DNA of 64,000 nt from Piscinibacter lacus (GTDB lineage: Bacteria > Pseudomonadota > Gammaproteobacteria > Burkholderiales > Burkholderiaceae_C), in contig NZ_JAERRA010000002.1 in the NCBI RefSeq assembly GCF_016735685.1, forward strand, positions 496,001-560,000, in the 5' to 3' direction. The notes below the pieces were generated by a model. That model ran no database searches. It was not told the origin of the DNA and worked only from the letters and a program-made list of their open reading frames with translations. The translations under genes and the position numbers were made by a program. This document shows, piece by piece, positions 9,992 to 17,006 of this stretch. Position 1 is the stretch's first letter. Every line of letters starts with the position of its first letter.

Positions 9992-10453
9992 ATGAGCCTG
10001 AAAGACCGCATCACCGAGGACATGAAGACCGCGATGCGCGCCAAGGATGCCGAGCGCCTGGGCACCATCCGCCTGTTGCTGGCTGCCTTGAAGCAGAAGG
10101 AAGTCGACGAGCGCATCACGCTGGACGACGCCGCCGTCATCGCCGTGGTCGACAAGCTGATCAAGCAGCGCAAGGACTCGGTGAGCCAGTACAGCGCCGC
10201 CGGCCGCCAGGACCTGGCCGACAAGGAACAGGCCGAGATCACCGTGCTGACCGCCTACCTGCCGCAACGCCTGGACGCCGCCGAGGTGCAGGCCCGTGTC
10301 GACGCGCTGGGCAATGCCCTGGCCGCCGAGCTAGGCCGTGCGCTGGCCGCCGCCGACATGGGCAAGCTGATGGGCAGCGCCAAGGCCGCGCTGGCCGGCA
10401 TCGCCGAGATGGCGCAGGTGTCCGCGGCGGTCAAGTCGCGTCTCAGCCGCTGA
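9992..10453 (+). CDS. GatB/YqeY domain protein
   Basis: This 153-residue helical protein resembles the tRNA-binding tail domain of GatB. Family signatures are MSLKDRITEDMKTAMRAKD, RLLLAALKQKEVD and TAYLPQRL, with a C-terminal GKLMGSAKAAL segment. Stand-alone YqeY proteins are very common after rpsU; their role is unproven, with tRNA or amidotransferase binding suggested. GGAGA precedes the ATG. Confidence 0.93.
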   Translation: MSLKDRITEDMKTAMRAKDAERLGTIRLLLAALKQKEVDERITLDDAAVIAVVDKLIKQRKDSVSQYSAAGRQDLADKEQAEITVLTAYLPQRLDAAEVQARVDALGNALAAELGRALAAADMGKLMGSAKAALAGIAEMAQVSAAVKSRLSR

Positions 10454-10517
10454 AGCCCGGCCCCCGCTGGCGGCAAGCCGCTACAGTTGTGTCATGCAAA
10501 CCTGACAACGTCCGTCC

Positions 10518-10877
10518 ATGAGCCCCTCCGACCTGCCCCTCCAGCGTGCCAACGCCGACCTCGCCTTCGCGCCGCAACTGGGCCCCGAGGCGATGGCTGC
10601 GGTCGCCGCCTCCGGCTTCCGCAGCGTGATCAACAACCGGCCGGACGGCGAAGGCGGACCGGGCCAGCCGAGCAGCGAGTCCGTGCAGGCCGCTGCCGAG
10701 GCCGCCGGCCTGCAATACGCCCACCTGCCGGTGCTCGGCAGCATGCAGACCCCCGAGCAGGCCCGTGCGATGGCCGAGCTGCTGGCCAGTATGCCCAAGC
10801 CCATCCTGGCCTTTTGCCGCAGTGGCGCGCGCAGCGCCCGGCTGTGCGCGCTGGCCAGCGAGTTCACGCCGCGCTGA
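10518..10877 (+). CDS. beta-lactamase-hydrolase-like / DUF442 phosphatase-fold protein (TIGR01244)
   Basis: This 119-residue single-domain protein has a protein-tyrosine-phosphatase-like fold. The cysteine loop is FCRSGARS (C100). GFRSVINNRPDGE near residue 33 and the middle LPVLGSMQ are family features. Relatives occur alone or fused to metallo-beta-lactamase-fold sulfur oxidation proteins (Blh), so a sulfur- or phosphate-transfer role is possible. It lies between yqeY and dinB on the same strand. Confidence 0.8.
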   Translation: MSPSDLPLQRANADLAFAPQLGPEAMAAVAASGFRSVINNRPDGEGGPGQPSSESVQAAAEAAGLQYAHLPVLGSMQTPEQARAMAELLASMPKPILAFCRSGARSARLCALASEFTPR

Positions 10878-10955
10878 GCGGCCGGCGGACGGATCCGGCC
10901 GGGCCCGCATGGCCCGCCGGATGCCCCGCCCGCTTCGCAGGCTGAGCGGCCGACC

Positions 10956-12122
10956 ATGTCGCGCCGCATCGCCCACCTCGACATGGACGCCTTCTTCGCG
11001 TCCGTCGAGCTGCTGAGCCGGCCCGAGCTGGCCGGCCTGCCCCTGGTCATCGGCGGCAGCCGCCCGGCCGGCGGCGAAGGCCCGCCGGCCCCCGAGCCGC
11101 TGGGGCGCTACCGCGGCCGCGGCGTCGTCACCACCGCCACCTACCCGGCCCGCGCCTTCGGCGTGCACAGCGGCATGCCGCTGATGCAGGCAGCGCGGCT
11201 CGCACCGCAGGCCCTGCGGCTGCCGCCGGATTTCGAGGCCTACAAGGCCGCGTCGCGCGCCTTCAAGGCAGCGGCGGCGACGATCGCGCCGACGATCGAG
11301 GACCGCGGCATCGACGAGATCTACCTCGACCTCAGCGCCCTGCCCGGCGTGGCCGAGGACGGCGGCCGGGCCTGCGCCGCCGCGCTTCAGGCAGCCGTCC
11401 GGGCCGCGACCGGCTTGAGCTGCTCGATCGCGGTGGCGCCGAACAAGCTGCTGGCCAAGCTGGGCTCCGAACTCGACAAGCCCGGCGGCCTCACCGTGCT
11501 CGGCCCCGAGGACCTGGCGACCCGCATCTGGCCGCTGCCGGCGCGCAAGCTCAACGGCATCGGCCCGCGGGCGGCGGAGAAGCTGTCGGCCCTGGGCATG
11601 CAGACCCTGGGCGAACTGGCCGCGGCCGATCCGGCCTGGCTGATCGTGCATTTCGGCCCGCGCTACGGCGCCTGGCTGCATGAGGCCGCGCAGGGCCGCG
11701 ACGAGCGGCCGGTCGTGACCCACCGCGAGCCCAAGAGCCTGAGCCGCGAGACGACCTTCGAGCGCAACCTGCATCCGCGCAGCGACCGGGCCGAGCTTGG
11801 CGCCGTCTTCACCCGCCTGTGCGAGCGCCTGGCCGAGGACCTGCGCAAGCGCGGCCTGCGCGCCGGCCGCGTCGGCGTGAAGCTGCGCGATGCGGACTTC
11901 CGCACCCTCAGCCGCGAGCAGACCCTGGACACCCCGAGCGACGAAGCCGCCACCCTGCGCCGCGCCGCCGGCCTGGGCCTGAAACGCATGCCGCTGGACC
12001 AGCCGCTGCGCCTGCTGGGCGTGCGGGCCAGCAGCCTGCGGGCCGCCGACGCGCCGGAGACCGCCCCGATCCGCCGCCGCCCGCCTGCGGGGCCGCAGAC
12101 GGCCGAGCTGTTTACCGACTGA
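10956..12122 (+). CDS. dinB: DNA polymerase IV (Y family)
   Basis: This error-prone translesion polymerase has the palm motif HLDMDAFFASVE at the N-terminus with the first catalytic Asp, and the second acidic pair in GIDEIYLDLS. CSIAVAPNKLLAKLGSE and the GIGPRAAEKL helix-hairpin-helix follow, then a little-finger domain. At 388 residues it is slightly longer than E. coli DinB (351). A short insertion of about 20 residues (GEGPPAPEPLGRYRG) splits the LVIGG-RGVVTTATYPARAFG region. No LexA-like operator was seen upstream. Confidence 0.95.
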   Translation: MSRRIAHLDMDAFFASVELLSRPELAGLPLVIGGSRPAGGEGPPAPEPLGRYRGRGVVTTATYPARAFGVHSGMPLMQAARLAPQALRLPPDFEAYKAASRAFKAAAATIAPTIEDRGIDEIYLDLSALPGVAEDGGRACAAALQAAVRAATGLSCSIAVAPNKLLAKLGSELDKPGGLTVLGPEDLATRIWPLPARKLNGIGPRAAEKLSALGMQTLGELAAADPAWLIVHFGPRYGAWLHEAAQGRDERPVVTHREPKSLSRETTFERNLHPRSDRAELGAVFTRLCERLAEDLRKRGLRAGRVGVKLRDADFRTLSREQTLDTPSDEAATLRRAAGLGLKRMPLDQPLRLLGVRASSLRAADAPETAPIRRRPPAGPQTAELFTD

Positions 12123-12154
12123 AGCGGTCGCTCAGCCCGAGTTCAGGCCTGGAC

Positions 12155-12721
<567 letters not shown>

Positions 12722-12746
12722 CGGGAGTCCTCGTCGTGAAGCGCGG

Positions 12747-12752
12747 ATTCTA
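12747..12752 (-). promoter_or_regulatory. putative -10 box (TAGAAT) of dcd
   Basis: On the minus strand CCTAGAATCCGC precedes dcd with about 25 bp to the ATG. It is the same 12-mer as upstream of panB and the zapA operon. Confidence 0.5.
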
Positions 12753-12787
12753 GGAAGCGGCTCGCGTCCGCCGGGCCGCCGTTCCAC

Positions 12788-12808
12788 TTTTGCTGCATTG
12801 CCGCAAAA
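12788..12808. promoter_or_regulatory. near-palindromic 21-bp site between dcd and the ParA gene
   Basis: TTTTGC at the left arm is mirrored by GCAAAA at the right arm around TGCATTGCC, with few mismatches. It stands 51 bp upstream of the ParA start. It resembles a dimeric operator. The TGC/GCA arms recall PhaR-type sites, but no regulator is identified. Confidence 0.35.
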
Positions 12809-12858
12809 TGGCGGTGCGGCGCTCTCGCCGTGCCCCACCCCCTGCGCAGGAAGCCGCC

Positions 12859-13623
12859 ATGCCCATCGTCGTGTTCAACCAGAAAGGCGGGGTCGGCAAG
12901 TCCACCATCACCTGCAACCTCGCGGCCATCAGCGCGCACGAGAGCCTGAAGACCCTGGTGATCGACCTGGACCAGCAGGCCAATTCCAGCGCCTACCTGC
13001 TGGGCCGCGAGGCCGCGGCCGCCGCGCGCGGCGTGGCCGACTTCTTCGAGCAGACGCTGAGCTTCAGCTTCCGCCCGCTGCCGGCCGGCGACTTCGTCAC
13101 CCCCTCGCCCTTCCCCGGCCTGGACGTGATGGTGGCCAGCCCGCGGCTCGACGAATTGCAGACCAAGCTGGAGTCGCGCCACAAGATCTACAAGCTGCGC
13201 GAGGCCCTGCAGGCCCTGGCTGCCGACTACGACCGCATCTACATCGACACGCCACCCGCGTTGAACTTCTACACACGCTCGGCCCTGATGGGCGCCGGCG
13301 GCTGCCTGATCCCCTTCGACTGCGACGATTTCTCGCGCCAGGCGCTCTACACCCTGCTGGCCAACGTCGAGGAAATCCGCGCCGACCACAACCCCGAGCT
13401 GAAGGTGAAGGGCATCGTGGTCAACCAGTTCCAGCCGCGTGCCAAGCTGCCGCTGCGGCTGGTGCAGGAGCTGATCGAGGAGGGCCTGCCGGTGCTGCAA
13501 CCCTATCTGGGCAGCTCGGTGAAGGTGCGCGAATCGCACCAGCTCGCGCAACCCATGATCCACCTGGAGCCGCGCCATGCCTTGACGCAGGCCCTGGTGG
13601 CCCTGCACGCCCAACTGGCCTGA
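12859..13623 (+). CDS. orphan ParA family ATPase
   Basis: This 254-residue deviant-Walker ATPase has KGGVGKST at residues 9-16 and the ParA/Soj switch [13 protein letters not shown]. There is no parB gene or obvious parS site next to it, so this is an orphan ParA rather than the chromosome partition pair. Possible cargoes range from storage granules to protein clusters. The start at ATG 12859 gives [11 protein letters not shown], the normal ParA beginning. It converges on fdhD with a 22-bp gap. Confidence 0.88.
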   Translation: MPIVVFNQKGGVGKSTITCNLAAISAHESLKTLVIDLDQQANSSAYLLGREAAAAARGVADFFEQTLSFSFRPLPAGDFVTPSPFPGLDVMVASPRLDELQTKLESRHKIYKLREALQALAADYDRIYIDTPPALNFYTRSALMGAGGCLIPFDCDDFSRQALYTLLANVEEIRADHNPELKVKGIVVNQFQPRAKLPLRLVQELIEEGLPVLQPYLGSSVKVRESHQLAQPMIHLEPRHALTQALVALHAQLA

Positions 13624-13645
13624 GCGCAGCGTCAGGCTGCGGCGC

Positions 13646-14524
13646 TCAATCCGCCGGCAGCGGCCGGCGTTCCAGCGCGGCGGCGGGCTCGGCGTCGAAG
13701 CGCTCGAAGCCGCTGTAGCAGAGGAAGTGCCGGTTCACGGCCCGGCCGAACAGGGCCATGCCGAGCTGGCCGGCCAGGGCATGGCCCATCTGCGTGATGC
13801 CCGAGCGCGAGACGACGATGGGCACGCCCATCTGCGCGGCCTTGATGACCATCTCGCTGGTCAGCCGGCCGGTCGTGTAGAAGACCTTGCCGCGGCTGTC
13901 CAGGCCCTGCATCCACATCCAGCCAGCGATGGTGTCGATGGCATTGTGGCGGCCGACGTCCTCGACGAAGTGCAGCAACTCGGCGGTCTGCACGCCATCG
14001 GCGCCCTTGCCGAGCGCGAACAGGGCGCAGCCATGCACCGAGCCGGAAGACTTGTAGGTGCTCTCTTGCAGCCGCATGGCCTCCAGCAGGGCATAGAGGC
14101 CGCGCTGGCTGATGCGGGCCTCGGCCGGCGGCGGCAGCTCGATGCGGTCGATCTCGTCCATCAGGCCGCCGAAGACCGTGCCCTGGCCGCAGCCGGTGGT
14201 GACCACCTTCTGCGCGGTGCGTGCCTCCAGGTCGGGCAGGCCCGACACGGTGCGGACCGCGGCGGCATTGACCTCCCAATCGACGGTGATGGATTCGATG
14301 TCGTCCAGCCGCTCCAGCAGGCGCTGGTTGCGCAGGTAGCCCAGCACCAGCAGCTCGGGCGCGGCGCCGAGTGTCATCAGGGTGAGCAGCTCGCGCTTGT
14401 CGACGAAGACGGTGAGCGGTCGCTCGGCCGGGATGGAGGTGCTGCGATGCTCACCGTGCTCGTCGAGCACTTCGATGGCCTGTGTCAGGGGCGCCTGGGC
14501 CTGGGTCAGTCGGGGCAGCGGCAT
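13646..14524 (-). CDS. fdhD: formate dehydrogenase accessory sulfurtransferase FdhD
   Basis: FdhD delivers sulfur from IscS to the bis-MGD molybdenum cofactor before insertion in formate dehydrogenase. Family blocks: VDKRELLTLMTLG, NQRLLERLDDIESI, SSGSVHGCALF, EDVGRHNAIDTIAGWM and VSRSGITQMGHALA. The cysteine loop reads TTGCGQGTVFGG with C112 only; the second Cys of the E. coli CxxC is Gly. ATG 14524 gives the MPLPRL start. It is the last gene of the leftward formate dehydrogenase locus. Confidence 0.94.
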   Translation of the reverse strand: MPLPRLTQAQAPLTQAIEVLDEHGEHRSTSIPAERPLTVFVDKRELLTLMTLGAAPELLVLGYLRNQRLLERLDDIESITVDWEVNAAAVRTVSGLPDLEARTAQKVVTTGCGQGTVFGGLMDEIDRIELPPPAEARISQRGLYALLEAMRLQESTYKSSGSVHGCALFALGKGADGVQTAELLHFVEDVGRHNAIDTIAGWMWMQGLDSRGKVFYTTGRLTSEMVIKAAQMGVPIVVSRSGITQMGHALAGQLGMALFGRAVNRHFLCYSGFERFDAEPAAALERRPLPAD

Positions 14525-14596
14525 CGGGTCGCGGAAGGAATGGGTCGCCGGCCATGATGCCAGCGGGCGCACCGGCGGCCCGCACGCCATCCGGGT

Positions 14597-14917
14597 TCAG
14601 GGCTTGGGCGCGGACGCAGCCTCGGGCGGCGTGTAGACGAAGGGGCCGGGATCGGCGCAGGGCGGGGTGGCCACCGGCGGGCGGGTTTCCTTGCCCGCCG
14701 TCTTGGCGGTCGTGTAGTAGTGCGCTGCCGTGCGCTCCATGGACAGGCAGAGCTTGTAGGCGCCGACCTTGTCGCCATGGGCCGTCTTGGCCTTGGTTTC
14801 GTCGGCCTTGGCCTTGGCCTCGGGGCTGGGCGGCGGCAGCTTGGCCGCGACCGGGGCGGCCAGGCTCAGGGCCAGCGCGCCCAGGGCGGCGGCCTGGCAG
14901 AGGGTGTGAAGCTTCAT
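14597..14917 (-). CDS. small exported protein of the formate dehydrogenase locus
   Basis: This 106-residue protein has a clear Sec signal peptide (MKLHTLCQAAALGALALSLAAPVAA), then a Lys/Ala-rich helix and two cysteines in the mature part (KLCLSMERTAAHYY and TPPCADPGPF). The tail is rich in Pro and Ala. I do not recognise a family. The CLSMERTAAHYY segment and the Cys pair look conserved in character, for example for a disulfide. It sits 35 bp after fdhC and before fdhD in the same direction. Confidence 0.7.
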   Translation of the reverse strand: MKLHTLCQAAALGALALSLAAPVAAKLPPPSPEAKAKADETKAKTAHGDKVGAYKLCLSMERTAAHYYTTAKTAGKETRPPVATPPCADPGPFVYTPPEAASAPKP

Positions 14918-14951
14918 GGCGTCTTCCTGCGGGAGCGGGTCTCGTCGGGGC

Positions 14952-16085
14952 TCAGGCCGGGCGGCCCAGGGCGGCGGACGCATCGGCCGCCGGCTGCGGG
15001 CTGCGCTGCGCGGGGATGCGGCCGGCCTGGATGTCCTCGGCCCACAGGGCATGGTGTTCGCGCGCCCAGGCCTCGTCGACATAGCCGCTGCGCATGGCCT
15101 GGTAGGCGCCCTGCATGCCCACCGTGCCCATGTAGATGTGACCGAGGAACATGGCCATCATCAGCACCGTGGCCACGGCATGGACCATGTGCGCGATCTG
15201 CATCTCGCCGCGCGTCTCGCCCAGGCCGGGCACCAGCTTGTCGAGCACGAGGCCCGAGGCCACGACGATCAGGCCCAGGCCGAAGACGCCGCCCCAGAAG
15301 ACGATCTTCTCGCCCGCATTGAAGCGGTGTGAAGGCACATGGGCGCCGCTGAACAGGCCGCCACCGCGAACGATCCAGAGCCAGTCGTCCTTGCTCGGCA
15401 TGTTGTCGCGCACGAAGGTGAAGAAGACCACCAGCAGCGACACCGCGAACACCGGTCCGGCGAAGTTGTGCACATTCTTCAGCGCATAGGCCAGCCAGCC
15501 GAACAGGGTCGGGCCGATCAGCGGCAGCAGCAGGAACTTGCCGAAGGCCATGACCACGCCCGAGACCGCCAGCAGCACGAAGGTGATGGCATTGCTCCAG
15601 TGCGCGGCCCGCTCGAAGTGGGTGAAGCGCTCGATGCGGCGGCCGGTTTCGGGCGCATGCAGCTTCATCGTGCCCTTGGCCTTGTAGAACAGGCCCAGGG
15701 CCAGCACGACGATCAGCAGCAGCGCGCCGCCGTAGGGCACGATCCACTGATTGCGGACCTGGCGCCAGGCCTCGCCGGCCGTCGTCCAGCGCGAGCCGGG
15801 GTACTGCACGAAGGGCTGAACCAGCACGCCCTGCTCGGCCCCGGGCAGGGTGGTGAAGCCGGCGTCATGGCCGGACTCGCGCACCGCACGCCAGAAGGGC
15901 GCATTGTTGCCAGGCTGGCTCTTGGCGCGCTCGGCATTGCTCTCGTCGGCACGCGGCTCGGCGGCTGCGCCGGGCTGCGCTGTAGCGGCGTCCGGCTGGG
16001 CCTGGGCCTGGGCCTGGGCGCTCAGCCCGGCCAGGGCCAGCATGCAGCCGGCCAGAAGGGTGCGGCAGGTGGCGGAAAGACTCAT
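14952..16085 (-). CDS. fdhC: formate dehydrogenase cytochrome b subunit (gamma)
   Basis: This membrane subunit passes electrons from the FdhA-FdhB unit to quinone through b haems. Its 377 residues have a signal peptide (to about 25, SAQAQAQ), a periplasmic segment of about 95 residues, a first helix (ALLLIVVLALGLFYKAKG) and then the FdnI-like core. The core carries haem-ligand candidates in FTHFERAAHWSNAI, KNVHNFAGPVF, QIAHMVHAVA and GHIYMGTVGM. The N-terminal exported segment is longer than in E. coli FdnI but is usual for this subfamily. ATG 16085 precedes the signal peptide. Confidence 0.92.
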   Translation of the reverse strand: MSLSATCRTLLAGCMLALAGLSAQAQAQAQPDAATAQPGAAAEPRADESNAERAKSQPGNNAPFWRAVRESGHDAGFTTLPGAEQGVLVQPFVQYPGSRWTTAGEAWRQVRNQWIVPYGGALLLIVVLALGLFYKAKGTMKLHAPETGRRIERFTHFERAAHWSNAITFVLLAVSGVVMAFGKFLLLPLIGPTLFGWLAYALKNVHNFAGPVFAVSLLVVFFTFVRDNMPSKDDWLWIVRGGGLFSGAHVPSHRFNAGEKIVFWGGVFGLGLIVVASGLVLDKLVPGLGETRGEMQIAHMVHAVATVLMMAMFLGHIYMGTVGMQGAYQAMRSGYVDEAWAREHHALWAEDIQAGRIPAQRSPQPAADASAALGRPA

Positions 16086-16143
16086 GGTTCGACCTCGGGG
16101 CGGAGGAAGTCGGGGCACGGCCCGCGCAAGGCGGGCCGGCCGC

Positions 16144-16377
16144 TCATTTCGAGACGCGGGCGTATTCGTTCTGGCCCTGGTTGCGGCTGCGGATCTGCTG
16201 CTCCCAGCTCGCCTGGTCCTTGCCCTGCCAGCCCGGGGCGGCGAAGGGCGAGGCCTCGGACTGCCAGGCGGGACGGTCGGCCCGCTTCTGGCCCGCAGCC
16301 AGTTCCTGCGGGGGCTCGCCACATGCAGCCAGCCCGGCCGCCAGCGCCAGCAAGAGGCCCGTGCGGACGGCGATCAA
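16144..16377 (-). CDS. small lipoprotein of the formate dehydrogenase operon (TTG start)
   Basis: This is a 77-residue protein: MIAVRTGLLLALAAGLAAC is a lipoprotein signal with lipobox LAAC (C19), followed by a 58-residue charged, Gln-rich mature part. The last residues contain WEQQIRSRNQGQNEY. It begins with TTG at 16377, overlapping the fdhB stop (TTGA), with GGAGG seven bases upstream, so it is translationally coupled to fdhB. It is easily missed because there is no ATG. Function is unknown; its place between fdhB and fdhC suggests an envelope-anchored accessory part of the complex. Confidence 0.75.
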   Translation of the reverse strand: MIAVRTGLLLALAAGLAACGEPPQELAAGQKRADRPAWQSEASPFAAPGWQGKDQASWEQQIRSRNQGQNEYARVSK

Positions 16378-16994
16378 GACTGGCCTCCGGCCGGCGCCTT
16401 GCCTTCGCCCGGCTTGCCGTAGGCGGTGCCCCAGCCCCAGACCTCGCTGCCCTTGCCGCGCGTCAGCACGCGGGTGCGGAAGATGTCCGCCACCACATCG
16501 CCGTCGCCGCCCAGCAGGGCCTTGGTCGAGCACATCTCCGCGCAGGCGGGAAGCTTGCCTTCCGACAGGCGGTTGCTGCCGTACTTCTCGAACTCGGTCT
16601 CGCTGCCATGGGCCTCGGGGCCGCCGGCGCAGAAGGTGCACTTGTCCATCTTGCCGCGCAGGCCGAAGGTACCGTTGGTCGGGAACTGCGGCGCGCCGAA
16701 GGGGCAGGCGTAGCTGCAGTAGCCGCAGCCGATGCAGACGTCCTTGTCGTGCAGCACCACGCCTTCGTCGGTGCGGTAGAAGCAGTCGACCGGGCAGACC
16801 GCCATGCAGGGCGCATCGCTGCAATGCATGCAGGCGACCGAGATGCTCTTCTCGCCGGGCAGGCCGTCGTTGAGGGTGACGACGCGGCGGCGGTTGACGC
16901 CCCAGGGCACCTCGTGTTCCGCCTTGCAGGCGGTGACGCAACCGTTGCACTCGATGCAACGCTCGGCGTCGCAGATGAACTTCATGCGGGCCAT
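16374..16994 (-). CDS. fdhB: formate dehydrogenase Fe-S subunit (beta)
   Basis: This 206-residue electron-transfer subunit has four 4Fe-4S motifs: CIECNGCVTACKAEHEVPWG, CMHCSDAPCMAVCPVDC, CIGCGYCSYACPFG, and the CTFC cluster that closes with CAEMCSTKALLGGD. It carries electrons from the FdhA molybdenum site to the cytochrome b. It is shorter than E. coli FdnH (294) and lacks the C-terminal membrane anchor, like FDH3-type beta subunits. It starts 12 bp after fdhA. Confidence 0.94.
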   Translation of the reverse strand: MARMKFICDAERCIECNGCVTACKAEHEVPWGVNRRRVVTLNDGLPGEKSISVACMHCSDAPCMAVCPVDCFYRTDEGVVLHDKDVCIGCGYCSYACPFGAPQFPTNGTFGLRGKMDKCTFCAGGPEAHGSETEFEKYGSNRLSEGKLPACAEMCSTKALLGGDGDVVADIFRTRVLTRGKGSEVWGWGTAYGKPGEGKAPAGGQS

Positions 16995-17006
16995 GTCAGC
17001 TCCTTC

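Noticed and set aside
12859-13623. Chromosome partition ParA with ParB/parS
   Set aside because: No parB and no TGTTTCACGTGAAACA-like site lies nearby; dcd and fdhD flank the gene.
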